DNA of 64,000 nt from Superficieibacter sp. 1612_C1. Lineage in GTDB: Bacteria; Pseudomonadota; Gammaproteobacteria; Enterobacterales; Enterobacteriaceae. This document shows, piece by piece, positions 18,846-30,425 of the stretch. Below the pieces are notes generated by a model. The model was given only the letters and a program-made list of their open reading frames with translations, was not told the origin of the DNA and made no database searches. How positions within the stretch are numbered: position 1 is the stretch's first letter; every line of letters starts with the position of its first letter. The stretch lies in NCBI RefSeq assembly GCF_015234305.1, contig NZ_JADGMI010000006.1, positions 390,261-454,260 of the forward strand. Reading direction: 5' to 3'. The position numbers and the translations under genes are program-made.

Positions 18846-21800
18846 TTATGACACGCTTTTTTTATGTCTGCGCAGCCAGATTAATTTGTAGGCGGCAGGA
18901 ATAATGAACAGGGACAGCAGCGGAGCCGTGATCATCCCACCAATCATTGGCGCAGCAATACGGCTCATGACTTCTGAACCTGCGCCGGTTCCCCAGAGTA
19001 TTGGCAGCAGACCCGCAATGATCACCGCCACGGTCATGGCTTTCGGCCGGACACGCAGTACGGCACCATGATAGAGGGCTTCATCAAGACCTTCCGGTGT
19101 GAACGTCTCTTTACGGGACAATTCCGGGTGCGCTTCAATGGCATGACGCAGATACATCAGCATGACCACGCCAAACTCTGCTGCCACCCCGGCCAGGGCG
19201 ATAAACCCGGTTCCGGTCGCCACTGACATATGGAAGCCCTGCCAGTACAGGAACCATATTCCGCCAACCAGGGCGAACGGCAGGCTCATCAGGATCAGCA
19301 GGGCTTCGTCAACCCGGCGGAATGCCAGATACAACAGGATGAAAATGATCATCACCGTCATCGGCACCATCAGCTTCAGTTTCTTGTTGGCATGCTCAAG
19401 CAGTTCAAACTGTCCGGAGAATGCCACACTGGTTCCCGGTCTCAGTTTCACTTTCTCGCTGATGGCCGTCTTAATGTCGTTAACCACCGACACCATGTCC
19501 CTGCCGCGGGCATCAACATAAATCCAGCTGGCTGGCCGGGCATTTTCGGTTTTCAGCATGGTTGGTCCAGAAACGACGTTAATATCCGCGACATCGCCCA
19601 GCGTGATCTGCTGCTTCATCGGGGTCAGGATCGGCATCTGTTTCAGCGCCTGCGGACTGTTCCGGTAATCCTGCGGGTAGCGAATGTTAATAGGGTACCG
19701 GGCCACCCCTTCAACCGTCTCACCCACCATAGCACCTCCGATTGCTGAAGAGACGAACAGCTGGACATCACCTACCGTCATCCCGTAGCGGGAGGCTTTC
19801 TCCCGGTTGATATCGATATCGATGTAGCGCCCGCCCTCAAGTCGCTCAGCCAGGACAGACACCACGCCAGGCACGGTTTTGGCTACCGCCTCGATACTCT
19901 GCGCCGTCGCGTCGATATCGGACAGAACAGTCCCGGACACTTTGATACCTATCGGGCTTTTGATCCCGGTTGAGAGCATATCAATACGGTTACGGATAGG
20001 CGGCACCCAGAGGTTTGCCAGACCCGGTAAACGGACTGTCCTGTCGAGTTCATCAATAATCTTGTCAATTGTCATGCCGGGACGCCACTGATCCTCAGGT
20101 TTGAGCTGGATCGTGGTTTCCACCATTTCGAGCGGCGCGGAATCCGTTGCGGTCTCTGCTTTACCGGTCTTGCCAAATACAGAAGCCACTTCAGGAACGC
20201 TTTTGATTAACTTGTCTGTTGTCTGCAGGAGCGCTGCAGCTTCTGCCGGAGAGACGCCAGGCAAGGTCGACGGCATATACAGCAGATCGCCCTCGTTAAT
20301 CTTCGGCAGAAATTCACCGCCCACCTGACTCAGTGGCCAGATAACCGTGAAAATGGACAAGGCCGCAACCAGCAGGGTTGTTTTTGGCCAGTGGAGGACC
20401 CGCAGCAGCAAAGGATGATACGCTTTGATCAGCACCCGGTTCAGGGGGTTACTTGTCTCGGCAGGAATTTTCCCCCGGATCCAGAATCCCATCAGAATAG
20501 GAATGACGATGATGGCCAGTGCGGCCGCTCCCGCCATGGAGTACGTTTTCGTGAATGCCAGCGGGCCAAACAGACGACCTTCCTGCCCTTCCAGGGTAAA
20601 GATAGGAATAAAGGACAGGGTGATGATCAGCAGGCTAATGAACAACGCGGGTCCCACTTCCACGGAGGCGTCGGTAATCACCTTCCAGCGGGTGGCGTTG
20701 TCAATCTGCTCACCCGGATGCTGATGATCCCACTCCTCAAGCCGTTTGTGCGCATTTTCAATCATCACAATGGCGGCATCCACCATCGCACCGACGGCAA
20801 TCGCTATCCCTCCCAGCGACATGATATTGGCGTTCAGTCCCTGGAAGTGCATGACGATAAAGGCGATACACAGGCCAAGCGGCAGAGAGATAATCGCCAC
20901 CAGGGCAGAACGTACGTGCCACAGGAACAGAGCACAGACGATGGCCACCACGATAAACTCTTCCAGAAGTTTGGAACTGAGGTTATCAATCGCCCGGTCG
21001 ATTAACTGGCTGCGATCGTAGGTGGTCACGATTTCAACGCCTTCCGGCAGGCTGGCCTTCAGCGTCTCCAGTTTATCCCTCACTGCCGTGATAACGTCGC
21101 GCGCATTTTTACCCGACCGCAGGATCACCACGCCGCCAGCGACTTCTCCCTGGCCGTTCAGCTCGGCAATACCACGCCTCATTTCGGGCCCGGTCTGCAC
21201 GCGGGCAACATCCCGCAGATAAACCGGCACGCCGTTCTCACCTGTTTTCAGGACGATGTTATTAAAATCATCAATGCTCTGAAGATAACCGCTGGCACGG
21301 ACCATATACTCCGCTTCGGCCATTTCAACGGATGAGCCACCGGCCTCCTGGTTAGACGATTCAAGTGCCTGTTTCACTTCGGGCAGGCTGATACCGTACT
21401 GGGACAGTTTTACCGGATTGACCTGAATCTGGTACTGTTTCACCACGCCGCCAACCGAAGCGACCTCAGCCACGTTCGGGATGGTTTTCAGCTCAAATTT
21501 CAGGAACCAGTCCTGCAGAGAGCGCAGTTCTGAAAGGTCGTGTTTTCCGTTGCGATCGACAAGGGCATATTCAAATATCCAGCCCACTCCCGTGGCGTCC
21601 GGGCCGATTTCAGAGCTCACACCCGCAGGCAGTTTGCCCTGAACCTGATTCAGGTATTCCAGCACGCGCGAACGGGCCCAGTACAGATCGGTGCCGTCTT
21701 CAAAAATGACATACACATACGAATCACCGAACTGTGAAAAGCCACGCACGGTTTTTGCGCCAGGTACGGACAGCATGGTGGTGGTAAGCGGATAGGTGAC

Positions 21801-21992
21801 CTGGTTTTCTACAATCTGCGGGGCCTGTCCGGGATAGCTGGTTTTAATAATGACCTGCACATCTGACAGGTCAGGCAGCGCATCGACCGGCGTGTTAATT
21901 ATCGTCCATGTGCCCCAGATGCTGAGAAACAGTGCGCCCATCATGACCAGGAAACGGTTGGCGACAGAGCGCCGGATAATCCATTCAATCAT
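18846..21992 (-). CDS. silA: RND silver/copper efflux pump SilA
   Basis: 1048 residues, the usual length of CusA/SilA heavy-metal RND pumps. The first membrane segment begins [12 protein letters not shown]. The proton-relay segment ([20 protein letters not shown]) lies near residue 400, and Met pairs typical of Cu/Ag pumps occur in the periplasmic porter region. It forms the inner-membrane trimer of the SilCBA tripartite exporter, driven by protons. It follows silB after 10 bases. Confidence 0.93.
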   Translation of the reverse strand: MIEWIIRRSVANRFLVMMGALFLSIWGTWTIINTPVDALPDLSDVQVIIKTSYPGQAPQIVENQVTYPLTTTMLSVPGAKTVRGFSQFGDSYVYVIFEDGTDLYWARSRVLEYLNQVQGKLPAGVSSEIGPDATGVGWIFEYALVDRNGKHDLSELRSLQDWFLKFELKTIPNVAEVASVGGVVKQYQIQVNPVKLSQYGISLPEVKQALESSNQEAGGSSVEMAEAEYMVRASGYLQSIDDFNNIVLKTGENGVPVYLRDVARVQTGPEMRRGIAELNGQGEVAGGVVILRSGKNARDVITAVRDKLETLKASLPEGVEIVTTYDRSQLIDRAIDNLSSKLLEEFIVVAIVCALFLWHVRSALVAIISLPLGLCIAFIVMHFQGLNANIMSLGGIAIAVGAMVDAAIVMIENAHKRLEEWDHQHPGEQIDNATRWKVITDASVEVGPALFISLLIITLSFIPIFTLEGQEGRLFGPLAFTKTYSMAGAAALAIIVIPILMGFWIRGKIPAETSNPLNRVLIKAYHPLLLRVLHWPKTTLLVAALSIFTVIWPLSQVGGEFLPKINEGDLLYMPSTLPGVSPAEAAALLQTTDKLIKSVPEVASVFGKTGKAETATDSAPLEMVETTIQLKPEDQWRPGMTIDKIIDELDRTVRLPGLANLWVPPIRNRIDMLSTGIKSPIGIKVSGTVLSDIDATAQSIEAVAKTVPGVVSVLAERLEGGRYIDIDINREKASRYGMTVGDVQLFVSSAIGGAMVGETVEGVARYPINIRYPQDYRNSPQALKQMPILTPMKQQITLGDVADINVVSGPTMLKTENARPASWIYVDARGRDMVSVVNDIKTAISEKVKLRPGTSVAFSGQFELLEHANKKLKLMVPMTVMIIFILLYLAFRRVDEALLILMSLPFALVGGIWFLYWQGFHMSVATGTGFIALAGVAAEFGVVMLMYLRHAIEAHPELSRKETFTPEGLDEALYHGAVLRVRPKAMTVAVIIAGLLPILWGTGAGSEVMSRIAAPMIGGMITAPLLSLFIIPAAYKLIWLRRHKKSVS

Positions 21993-22002
21993 CGTCGTCT
22001 CC

Positions 22003-23295
22003 TCAGTGCCCTGAATGCATATTTACAGGCTGCTCAGACATTGCTGGCATACTGTTTTCTGTTTTTTCAGGGTGGCGCATACGTTCCAGCGCGCCCGTAA
22101 TATTGGCTTCGGAGTCAATGAGGAACAGGCCACTGACCACCACGGTATCGCCTTCATTCAGGCAGGAGCCAATGCCGGACTGTTGCTGTGATTCATGCAG
22201 AACGTGGATCTGTTTCGGCACAAACTTGCCTTCATCATCAACAGTAATCACGCGCTGTTCTTTGCCGGTATCGATAACGGCCTGGCTTGGTATCAGCAGC
22301 ATCTCCTGGCTCTTGGTATTCAGTTTCAGATAGGCATTCATGCCCGGCTTGAGAAACTCATCCTTATTAGAAACCTGGAGACGGACCTGAAGCGTACGGG
22401 TTGTCTGATCCACGCTGGGAAGAATGTTCCATTTTTCGACATGGAATGTTTTATCCGGATAAGCCGGTACCGAAATTTCAAACTGCGACGTATCTTTCAG
22501 CAGATATGCGATAGATTCTGGCACTGCAGCGCTGATCCAGACCGGGTCCATCCCCTGAATCTGAGCCACTACTTTATCTTTCGAAATATTCATTCCGGTG
22601 CGCAGGTCAAACGCAGTAATGACACCATCAATAGGTGCTTTAATGGTAAAACGGGTCTGGATTGTGCGGGTTGAACGCAGCCTTTGAATATCCTCTTCCG
22701 GCATACCAGCTAGACGAAGTCGCTCCAGAACCCCTTTTATCTGGGTTGACGTACCGCCTGTACCGGATAACAGCAGGAACTCACTTTGTGCCTCAACCCA
22801 TTCAGGAATGGTGATATCGATAAGCGGAGTGCCTTTCTTCACATGATCGCCAATCGTCAGGGGATACACTTTTTCGACGAAACCGTCAGAGCGCGCCTGC
22901 ACAATGACAAACTGATACTCGTTGTAACTGACATTAGCCGGGATTGTCTGAGAATAATTCAGCATTCCTCGCGTGACTTTTTGCGTTTTTAATCCCAGAT
23001 TCTGAACCTGCGTTGGATCGATACGGATCCCGCCACTGCTTTTATCGCCGCTTTCATCAGCATATTTTGGCACCAGGTCCATATCCATAAAGGGAGATTT
23101 TCCGGGTTTATCAAATTTGGTATCCGGTTTCATCGGGTCATACCAGAAAAGTACCTTTCGCTCCGGTGCCTTTTGTTCGGTTTGTACTGTTTTTTGTGAT
23201 GAGTTTACATACTGCCAGGCAGTAACCGATATCAGCCCTCCTGCTATGAGGCTGCTGATAATTATTGCAGCATATTTTATCTTTAAAGAAGCCAT
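22003..23295 (-). CDS. silB: Periplasmic adaptor SilB of the silver efflux pump
   Basis: 430 residues. An N-terminal signal or membrane anchor ([19 protein letters not shown]) is followed by a metal-binding region ([20 protein letters not shown] with MDMDLVPKY), which holds the Met residues used by CusB/SilB. A lipoyl/hairpin membrane-fusion core then follows. It joins SilA to SilC and takes metal from SilF. Confidence 0.92.
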   Translation of the reverse strand: MASLKIKYAAIIISSLIAGGLISVTAWQYVNSSQKTVQTEQKAPERKVLFWYDPMKPDTKFDKPGKSPFMDMDLVPKYADESGDKSSGGIRIDPTQVQNLGLKTQKVTRGMLNYSQTIPANVSYNEYQFVIVQARSDGFVEKVYPLTIGDHVKKGTPLIDITIPEWVEAQSEFLLLSGTGGTSTQIKGVLERLRLAGMPEEDIQRLRSTRTIQTRFTIKAPIDGVITAFDLRTGMNISKDKVVAQIQGMDPVWISAAVPESIAYLLKDTSQFEISVPAYPDKTFHVEKWNILPSVDQTTRTLQVRLQVSNKDEFLKPGMNAYLKLNTKSQEMLLIPSQAVIDTGKEQRVITVDDEGKFVPKQIHVLHESQQQSGIGSCLNEGDTVVVSGLFLIDSEANITGALERMRHPEKTENSMPAMSEQPVNMHSGH

Positions 23296-23408
23296 ACAAT
23301 TTCTCGCTGAAAAATCAAAACACCTGGCATATGCGCCCGATCATTCATTCACAGTAATCCCTTAATGAATGTTCAGGCGCACTGGATGTATTCGCTCCGG
23401 ACTGATAA

Positions 23409-23762
23409 TCAGGATTGCGTAACGTTAATGCTTTTGAGTAAGGAGATATTGCCCTGCTGAATAAACGAGAAATCGACATGGTTGCCGGTTTTCAGGGCAT
23501 TGATAGCGTCGTCTGCATTAACAAAAGTGAAGCGCATGGTCATTGCAGGCCAGCCCACAGCAGGGATTGCTTCGTGCGAAATGGTAATCTTTTTACTATT
23601 CATATCAATGTCTTTAACGACACCGGTGCCCTTGATAACCTGCTGTACCGAAGCATCACTGGCAGCATTCATATCGCCATGCTGATGTGTTTCAGCATGA
23701 AGACCGGCAGAAAACATGACAGAGAAGGCACCAAATAAAACGGCTTTAAGTGAATTACGCAT
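23409..23762 (-). CDS. silF: Periplasmic silver/copper chaperone SilF
   Basis: 117 residues with a signal peptide ending around GLHAET. The mature OB-fold domain carries the CusF-type ligands: a His in ISHEAIPA, then Trp and two Met in GWPAMTMRF. It binds one Cu(I)/Ag(I) and passes it to SilB. It lies between silC and silB in the silCFBA order. Confidence 0.92.
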   Translation of the reverse strand: MRNSLKAVLFGAFSVMFSAGLHAETHQHGDMNAASDASVQQVIKGTGVVKDIDMNSKKITISHEAIPAVGWPAMTMRFTFVNADDAINALKTGNHVDFSFIQQGNISLLKSINVTQS

Positions 23763-23790
23763 TTTTAATTTCCTGATTAATTAAATAAAT

Positions 23791-25176
23791 TTACTCTACC
23801 CAACCGCCACCCAGCGCGGTAAACAGATTAATTTCGTTAACCTGTCGGGAATAGGTAAGATCGAGAATGGTTTGCTGCGTAGCGAAGAGGGAACGTTCTG
23901 CATCCAGCACTTCGATGTAACTGACAGCACCACTTGCATATAATCCTCTGGCACGCTGGAGAGTTATCTGAAGTGAATCAAGATAACGCTGCTGTGACTC
24001 AAGTTGCTGGCTAAGGCTGTCGCGCAGCGCAAGCGTGTCGGAAACATCCTTAAAGGCTGACTGAATTTTTTGTTCGTAATTAACCACCGATTGTTGCTGG
24101 CGAATTTCAGCCAGCTTCAGATTGGCTTTATTCCTGCCAGCATTAAAAATAGGAATTTCAATTTTAGGGATAAAATTCCACATTCCACTTCCTGACGTAA
24201 ACAGGCTTGACAGCTCCGTACTGCTTGCGGAAAGACCACTGGTCAGGGTAATGGAGGGGAAAAAGGCCGCTCGCGCTGCGCCAATATTGGCATCAGCCGC
24301 TTTCAGCTGATATTCCGCTTCCATAATATCCGGTCGCTGCAGCAAAATTTGTGAAGATAGATTTGGTGGCAATTTTACTGGTGCGATCTCCCCGCCTTTC
24401 ATCCCTTTTTCTGACGGAAGTGCGCGGTACGTTCCCAGCACCAGTTGCAGGGCATTGTTTGCCTGAGCCAGATCGCCTTCTCGTTTGGCTATTTCGGCGC
24501 GGGTACTTTCGATTTGTCCTCTCGCCTGTTCAAGTGCCAGAACGTTCGTACTCCCGGTCACGAGCTGTTGCTCAACGAAAGCATAGGACTGTTCATAATT
24601 TTTCAGCGTTTCCCGCGCAATACGGAGTTGTTCGTACGCCAGTTGCTGGCTGAAATAGCTCTGTGAAACGTTGGAGACCAGCAGGATGTGTACGGCCCGA
24701 CGGGCTTCTTCGCTGGCAAAGTAGTTCTGGCGGTCAGCATCACTCATGTTCTTAAGTTTGCCGAAAAAATCGAGCTCATAGCTGAGCTCCAGTCTCGCGT
24801 CGTACTCCTGTGTGGTCGGCTTGTCACCTTTCAGACCACCGCTGTATGTTATCCCGGATGAGGCATTCAGCTGGGGGTAACGATCTGCATCCGTGACGTT
24901 GAACTGGGCTCGGGCCTCTTCAACCTTCAGGGCAGCCATTCTCAAATCACGGTTATTAGTCAGAGCTTCACCGATCAACCGGGTAACCTGGGGATCGACA
25001 AAAAAGTTACGCCAGCCCGTATCCTGATAGCCATTTACCGCTGGCGTCAGGCTGTTATGGGACAGTGAAAACTGCTGGGGTACCGGTGCTGCGGGCCGCT
25101 GATATTCAGGCGCAAGCGACACGCAGCCTGCCAGGATGAATATCGTGCTAATGCTGAGTAATTTTAATTTGAACAT
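23791..25176 (-). CDS. silC: Outer-membrane channel SilC
   Basis: 461 residues, TolC-like, of the CusC/NodT type. The lipoprotein signal MFKLKLLSISTIFILAGC shows lipidation at Cys18. Two repeated helical-barrel domains with long coiled-coil stretches follow. The ATG at 25176 is chosen because it begins the lipoprotein signal; the longer frame upstream would run through the operator. First gene of the silCFBA operon, divergent from silRS. Confidence 0.92.
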   Translation of the reverse strand: MFKLKLLSISTIFILAGCVSLAPEYQRPAAPVPQQFSLSHNSLTPAVNGYQDTGWRNFFVDPQVTRLIGEALTNNRDLRMAALKVEEARAQFNVTDADRYPQLNASSGITYSGGLKGDKPTTQEYDARLELSYELDFFGKLKNMSDADRQNYFASEEARRAVHILLVSNVSQSYFSQQLAYEQLRIARETLKNYEQSYAFVEQQLVTGSTNVLALEQARGQIESTRAEIAKREGDLAQANNALQLVLGTYRALPSEKGMKGGEIAPVKLPPNLSSQILLQRPDIMEAEYQLKAADANIGAARAAFFPSITLTSGLSASSTELSSLFTSGSGMWNFIPKIEIPIFNAGRNKANLKLAEIRQQQSVVNYEQKIQSAFKDVSDTLALRDSLSQQLESQQRYLDSLQITLQRARGLYASGAVSYIEVLDAERSLFATQQTILDLTYSRQVNEINLFTALGGGWVE

Positions 25177-25278
25177 AACGCTTCTCGTCCAGGCAGACCT
25201 GGTAAATGGTTCAAATGAAGTCCAGAGTATTGATAGGGGTACTTTACCTAACGCTCTCTGTTTGCCGAGTGACAGGAT

Positions 25279-25296
25279 AATGACAATGTTGTCATT
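25279..25296. promoter_or_regulatory. Candidate SilR operator between silC and silR
   Basis: A perfect inverted repeat AATGACA-ATGT-TGTCATT in the divergent promoter region. It fits the CusR/SilR box and could control both directions. Confidence 0.75.
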
Positions 25297-25365
25297 TTTG
25301 CTGTAATCCGTTGATAACGATCGTGGGCGCAATAGAATGACATTAGCAGCCAGCCGGGGAGCAAG

Positions 25366-26046
25366 ATGAAAATATTGATCGTCGAAGACGAAATTAAAAC
25401 AGGTGAATATCTCAGCAAAGGGCTTACAGAGGCAGGGTTCGTAGTGGATCACGCTGATAATGGTCTTACCGGATATCATCTCGCCATGACAGCCGAGTAT
25501 GATTTAGTCATTCTGGATATCATGCTACCTGATGTGAACGGCTGGGATATCATCCGCATGCTGCGCACTGCCGGAAAGGGTATGCCGGTCTTACTGCTGA
25601 CAGCCCTCGGCACGATCGAACATAGGGTCAAAGGACTGGAACTGGGTGCGGACGATTATCTGGTTAAACCCTTTGCGTTTGCCGAACTGCTCGCCCGGGT
25701 GAGAACCCTTCTGAGGCGGGGAAACACGATGATCACGGAAAGCCAGTTTAAGGTGGCTGACCTCTCGATTGATCTCGTATCCAGAAAAGTCAGTCGCGCC
25801 GGAAACCGCATTGTGCTCACCAGTAAAGAGTTCAGCCTGCTGGAATTCTTCATTCGCCATCAGGGAGAGGTTCTTCCCCGCTCCCTGATTGCCTCTCAGG
25901 TCTGGGACATGAATTTTGACAGCGACACTAATGCGATCGATGTCGCAGTAAAGCGACTCCGCGCTAAAATAGACAACGATTACGAGACAAAGCTGATCCA
26001 GACAGTCCGGGGCGTGGGCTACATGCTGGAGGTCCCGGATGCATAG
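25366..26046 (+). CDS. silR: Silver response regulator SilR
   Basis: 226-residue OmpR-family regulator. The receiver domain has [14 protein letters not shown], the acceptor Asp in [10 protein letters not shown] and the Lys in LVKPFAF. The C-terminal winged helix ends near the stop. It is closely related to PcoR here. It overlaps silS by 8 bases. Expected to bind the AATGACA boxes before silC and silE. Confidence 0.93.
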   Translation: MKILIVEDEIKTGEYLSKGLTEAGFVVDHADNGLTGYHLAMTAEYDLVILDIMLPDVNGWDIIRMLRTAGKGMPVLLLTALGTIEHRVKGLELGADDYLVKPFAFAELLARVRTLLRRGNTMITESQFKVADLSIDLVSRKVSRAGNRIVLTSKEFSLLEFFIRHQGEVLPRSLIASQVWDMNFDSDTNAIDVAVKRLRAKIDNDYETKLIQTVRGVGYMLEVPDA

Positions 26047-27514
26047 CAAACCTTCCAGACGCCCTTTCTCACTCGCTCTGCGGCTGACCTTTTTTATCAG
26101 CCTGTCCACGATACTGGCTTTTATCGCCTTCACCTGGTTTATGCTGCATTCTGTTGAAAATCATTTTGCCGAGCAGGATGTCAGCGATCTTCAACAAATC
26201 AGCACCACACTGAACCGTATACTGCAGTCCCCGGTGGATCCGGATGATAAAAAAATAAGCAAAATAAAGGAATCAATTGCCAGCTACCGCAACGTTGCCC
26301 TTTTGCTCCTCAATCCCAGGGGTGAAGTGCTCTTTAGCTCAGCTCAGGGGGCGGCACTACGCCCGGCAGTGAATTCAGCAGATTTTAGCGAGCACAGCCG
26401 CGCACGGGATGTCTTTCTCTGGACGGTGGAGGATCCTGCGGGACCGATGGATACCGGGTCCGAAATGAAGATGGAAACATACAGGATTATCGCCTCCTCT
26501 GGTCAGGCGATATTTCAGGGCAAACAGCAGAACTATGTCATGCTGACTGGCCTATCCATTAATTTCCATCTCCATTACCTCGATGCGCTGAAAAAGAACC
26601 TGATTGCGATTGCCGTCGTGATAAGCCTGTTGATTGTTCTGATCATTCGAATCGCTGTCCGTCAGGGGCACCTGCCCCTTCGTAATGTCAGCAATGCCAT
26701 TAAAAACATCACCTCCGAGAATCTTGATGCGCGACTGGAACCGACACGCGTTCCCATTGAGCTGGAGCAACTGGTTATCTCGTTCAATCATATGATTGGA
26801 AAGATTGAGGATGTCTTTACCCGCCAGGCCAATTTCTCTGCCGATATCGCGCATGAGATCAGAACGCCCATCACCAATCTGGTGACGCAGACTGAAATCG
26901 CACTGAGTCAGGATCGAACACAGAGGGAACTTGAGGATGTCCTCTATTCCAGTCTTGAAGAGTATAACCGGATGACCAAAATGGTCAGCGATATGCTGTT
27001 CCTGGCACAGGCAGATAATAATCAGCTGATACCTGACAGGGTCATGTTTGACCTCAGAGCGGAAGTCATGAAAGTCTTCGAGTTTTTCGAAGCCTGGGCC
27101 GAAGAACGCAATATCACGCTCAAATTTAACGGGATGCCCTGTCTGGTCGAGGGAGATCCACAAATGTTTAGAAGAGCGATCAATAATCTGTTATCCAATG
27201 CCCTGCGTTATACCCCTGAGGGACAGGCAATCACCGTCTCAATAAGAAAACAGGGGAGCTTTTTTGACCTTGTGATTGAAAATCCGGGGAAACCAATCCC
27301 TGAAGAGCATTTATCAAGGCTGTTTGACCGTTTTTATCGGGTGGATCCGTCCAGACAACGAAAAGGAGAAGGCAGCGGCATCGGTCTTGCGATTGTGAAG
27401 TCAATCGTGGAAGCACATCACGGAAGAGTGCATGTGGAATCGGATATACGCTCGACACGTTTTATTTTATCCGTACCCAGACTGGAGAAAATGATTCCGG
27501 ATCCCCAACACTGA
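26039..27514 (+). CDS. silS: Silver-sensing histidine kinase SilS
   Basis: 491-residue membrane kinase. Membrane segments lie near residues 14-36 and 190-212, around a periplasmic sensor domain; a HAMP linker, the H-box ([15 protein letters not shown]), N-box ([11 protein letters not shown]) and G-box ([12 protein letters not shown]) follow. It detects periplasmic Ag/Cu and phosphorylates SilR. Confidence 0.93.
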   Translation: MHSKPSRRPFSLALRLTFFISLSTILAFIAFTWFMLHSVENHFAEQDVSDLQQISTTLNRILQSPVDPDDKKISKIKESIASYRNVALLLLNPRGEVLFSSAQGAALRPAVNSADFSEHSRARDVFLWTVEDPAGPMDTGSEMKMETYRIIASSGQAIFQGKQQNYVMLTGLSINFHLHYLDALKKNLIAIAVVISLLIVLIIRIAVRQGHLPLRNVSNAIKNITSENLDARLEPTRVPIELEQLVISFNHMIGKIEDVFTRQANFSADIAHEIRTPITNLVTQTEIALSQDRTQRELEDVLYSSLEEYNRMTKMVSDMLFLAQADNNQLIPDRVMFDLRAEVMKVFEFFEAWAEERNITLKFNGMPCLVEGDPQMFRRAINNLLSNALRYTPEGQAITVSIRKQGSFFDLVIENPGKPIPEEHLSRLFDRFYRVDPSRQRKGEGSGIGLAIVKSIVEAHHGRVHVESDIRSTRFILSVPRLEKMIPDPQH

Positions 27515-27527
27515 GAATAAAGATTTA

Positions 27528-27545
27528 AATGACAAAGATGTCATT
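27528..27545. promoter_or_regulatory. Candidate SilR operator before silE
   Basis: A perfect inverted repeat AATGACA-AAGA-TGTCATT 14 bases after the silS stop and about 220 bases before silE. This gives silE its own metal-inducible control. Confidence 0.75.
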
Positions 27546-27763
27546 AGCCTGTCATGCAGCAAACAGAAGCCATTCGATATAATTAGTGCAACTTATCAGG
27601 AAGGCTGGATTGCTTCATCAATACCCGGCGTCAGAGTACGCCAGGAATGAATATCCAGCCATCTCCCGGAGAAATAAGAACTGCCGAACCTGTTTAAGTT
27701 ATGAAACTGAAAACACCGGTTGTACTTCCCCGGACATCATTAATTGAGAAATGGAGAGTTATC

Positions 27764-28195
27764 ATGAAAAATATCGTATTAGCATCTTTGCTGGGCTTTG
27801 GTTTAATTTCTTCGGCCTGGGCCACTGAAACCGTGAATATCCATGAGCGCGTCAACAATGCACAGGCCCCTGCTCACCAGATGCAGTCTGCTGCGGCTCC
27901 TGTCGGGATCCAGGGGACTGCTCCCCGTATGACCGGTATGGACCAGCATGAACAGGCCATTATTGCTCATGAAACCATGACGAACGGATCGGCAGATGCG
28001 CACCAGAAAATGGTGGAAAGTCATCAGAAGATGATGGGAAATAACACAGTATCCACGACCGTCCCTTCAACGTCTTACGCGGCGATGGATGAGCATGAAA
28101 GAGCAGCGGTTGCCCATGAATTCATGAATAACGGTCAGTCCGGCCCACATCAGGCCATGGCCGAAGCGCACCGCCGCATGATCAATGTAGGCTGA
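27764..28195 (+). CDS. silE: Periplasmic silver-binding protein SilE
   Basis: 143 residues, the usual SilE length. The signal peptide is MKNIVLASLLGFGLISSAWA. The mature protein is largely disordered and His/Met-rich, with repeats such as MDQHEQAIIAHETM and MDEHERAAVAHEFMNN that bind several Ag ions. It buffers periplasmic silver before efflux. The ATG at 27764 is chosen for the signal peptide and the GGAGAG upstream. Confidence 0.93.
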   Translation: MKNIVLASLLGFGLISSAWATETVNIHERVNNAQAPAHQMQSAAAPVGIQGTAPRMTGMDQHEQAIIAHETMTNGSADAHQKMVESHQKMMGNNTVSTTVPSTSYAAMDEHERAAVAHEFMNNGQSGPHQAMAEAHRRMINVG

Positions 28196-28271
28196 ATGCG
28201 ACTGTAGTATCCGTGCTTTTTACCCTTTCCTTGATAGATTATTCCTTAACCGGATATGTTGTGACATTTTT

Positions 28272-28293
28272 GCCCCCATCAGGGGGCTTTTTT
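28272..28293 (+). terminator. Rho-independent terminator after silE
   Basis: GCCCCC-ATCA-GGGGGC followed by six T, about 75 bases past the silE stop. Confidence 0.85.
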
Positions 28294-28343
28294 ATATGAC
28301 TCAGCTACAATTAACCGGTACCTACCTGAAAAGGATTTATTAA

Positions 28344-28694
28344 ATGAAAATCAAAAACACCCTTTTTGTTATATTAATGTTATCCCTGCCAGCAATTTCT
28401 GCCGAACATTCGGAAATGAAAATGTCAGATATGCACTCATCGGCATCGTCACAGGAATATATGGCTGGCATGAAAGACATGCATGAAAAAATGATGGCCG
28501 CCGTTAATGAGCCCGATCCCGATAAGGCCTTTGCAAAAGGTATGATCGCACACCATGAAGGAGCAATAGCAATGGCTGAGACCGAGCTTAAATACGGAAA
28601 AGATCCCGAAATGAGAAAGCTTGCGCAGGACATCATTAAAGCTCAGAAAGGTGAAATCGAGCAGATGAATAAATGGCTTGGCAGTCAAAAATAA
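28344..28694 (+). CDS. DUF305 secreted metal-associated protein
   Basis: 116 residues with a signal peptide (MKIKNTLFVILMLSLPAISA), then Met- and His-rich sequence and the DUF305 core (FAKGMIAHHEGAIAMAETEL). DUF305 proteins have a ferritin-like helical fold and often accompany copper and silver genes. Function is not established. A paralogue with a premature stop is at 47751. Confidence 0.8.
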   Translation: MKIKNTLFVILMLSLPAISAEHSEMKMSDMHSSASSQEYMAGMKDMHEKMMAAVNEPDPDKAFAKGMIAHHEGAIAMAETELKYGKDPEMRKLAQDIIKAQKGEIEQMNKWLGSQK

Positions 28695-28770
28695 AGATTG
28701 CAAAAACGCCATGATAAGCGTAATTTTAAATCACTCCCGGGCACGGGATCCTGTTAAACGTTAAATAATT

Positions 28771-28797
28771 AAAACCCGATTAATTTCGGGTTTTTTA
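28771..28797 (+). terminator. Terminator between the DUF305 gene and the TOPRIM fragment
   Basis: AAAACCCGA-TTAATT-TCGGGTTTT followed by T on the plus strand and by A-rich sequence on the left, so it may work in both directions for the convergent genes. Confidence 0.8.
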
Positions 28798-28860
28798 TAT
28801 TCTATACTCCGGTCCTTTGCTGTGGACCGGAATATATGCAGCTGCGATTATTTTAACACA

Positions 28861-29538
28861 TTATCTCGTCATGGAAATAATGTCGCTCAGGATCTCAATC
28901 AGTTCAATTCTTTCCTGCGTTCCGTCATGATAGGTTGATCTTGAGATTATTCTTTCCGCTGTCATCTGGGGCCAGAATTTATCAAGCACATTATCGGGTT
29001 TCATTCCCACAGCCCGGCCGATTATTTTTTTAGCGTCACAGGTGTCCGTAAACGTGACTGCTACACCGGTAATTTCTTCGATCAGATCCGGGCAGAGATA
29101 GTTCTCTATTTCACGTTTGCGCGTGGCGAAGAATACCTTACCGGCTTCCTCCACTTCTTTTTTACGTTTCTGAATGGACAGAACCTGTGCAGGGTCTCCC
29201 CCAATATCGGAGTCCAGAAATACGCACCAGGGAAGCCCCAGATCGTTGGCCAGATTTAAGGTAACCCAGTGTTTGACGCTCCCGCATCCTCCTATGAGGA
29301 CTGGCACAATTTTCACGTCCTCAAGAGAGGCTGGCAGCACACCTGATTGTTTAAATGAACTGGCCGCATGCCTCAGGAAAGTGACATCCGACTTTCCTTC
29401 TACCAGAACAATGCCTTTAGCCCTTTCCATACCAGTCTCTGGCAACACCCCCAGGCTTTCAGTTGCTTCCTTCAGCACATCGTCATCCGGCATTTTTACA
29501 ACGGGTTCACCTGTCTCATTTCTGGTGACATAACGTAC
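28861..29538 (-). pseudogene. C-terminal TOPRIM half of an OLD-like ATP-dependent nuclease
   Basis: About 225 residues. VLVEGKSDVTFLRHA near the start is the TOPRIM acidic motif and CVFLDSDIGG is the D-x-D motif of OLD-family nucleases. The frame is open right into the IS3 end (residues before MPDDDVL continue as RNETGEPVVK), so the ATPase half is lost. Such nucleases often act in phage defence, but this copy is a remnant. It faces a STAXI array across the IS. Confidence 0.7.
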
Positions 29539-29556
29539 TGAATCGCCACGGATAAT

Positions 29557-30369
29557 CTAGACACTTCCGAGCCGTTGATAATACTGTTTTTCATATTCTG
29601 TCGGTGACATCTGTTCGCTAGAACCATGCCGACGCTTACTGTTATAAAACATTTCGATGTAATCAAAAATATCACTGCGGGCTTCTTCTCGCGTTCCGTA
29701 GATCTTTTTCTTTATCCGTTCACGTTTCAACAACTGGAAAAAACTTTCTGCAACCGCATTATCATGGCAGTTACCGCGACGGCTCATGCTACCCTCCAGG
29801 CCGTGTGATTTCAGGAACGACTGCCACTCATGGCTTGTGTACTGACTGCCCTGATCCGAATGAACCAGCACCTGTTTTTCGGGATTACGCCGCCATACAG
29901 CCATCAGCAGTGCGTTCAGGACAATGTCCTTTGTCATCCGGGATTGCATGGACCAGCCGATAATTTTGCGTGAGAACAGATCAACAACAACGGCAAGATA
30001 CAGCCAGCCTTCGTGGGTCCTGATGTAGGTTATGTCCGTTACCCAACGCTCATCAGGAGCATCCGGATTGAACTGTCGCTGGAGCCTGTTGGGTGACACG
30101 ATACTGGCCTCGCCTTTACGTGCCCGCGGGCTTCGGTATCCGACCTGAGCCTTTATTCCGACACGTTTCATCAGTCTCCAGACTCTGTTTACTCCGCACT
30201 GTTGCCCGCTGTCACGCAGATCCAGATGGATTTTGCGATAACCATAGACGCATCCCAATTCCAGCCAGAACTGTTTAATCTGTCCTGTCAGTCTCAGGTC
30301 TGCCTGATGGCGTTGTGAATGCGGCTGCTGAAGCCAGGCGTAAAAACCACTGGGATGAACATCCAGCAC
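29557..30369 (-). CDS. IS3-family transposase OrfB (DDE integrase core)
   Basis: About 270 residues from the first ATG, but the frame stays open upstream and overlaps orfA near 30430; normally it is made as an OrfAB frameshift fusion. The DDE residues are in TDITYIRTHEGWLYLA, VHSDQGSQYTS and ...DNAVAESFFQLLKRE. It appears intact. Confidence 0.9.
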   Translation of the reverse strand: MLDVHPSGFYAWLQQPHSQRHQADLRLTGQIKQFWLELGCVYGYRKIHLDLRDSGQQCGVNRVWRLMKRVGIKAQVGYRSPRARKGEASIVSPNRLQRQFNPDAPDERWVTDITYIRTHEGWLYLAVVVDLFSRKIIGWSMQSRMTKDIVLNALLMAVWRRNPEKQVLVHSDQGSQYTSHEWQSFLKSHGLEGSMSRRGNCHDNAVAESFFQLLKRERIKKKIYGTREEARSDIFDYIEMFYNSKRRHGSSEQMSPTEYEKQYYQRLGSV

Positions 30370-30425
30370 CCGACAGAGCAGGCGAACAGGCCAGCAACAG
30401 GAGTTGTCACGGATAAAGGCGTACC

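Noticed and set aside
20391..21005. 204-codon open frame opposite silA
   Set aside because: Antisense to a well-supported RND pump gene, with low-complexity charged composition.
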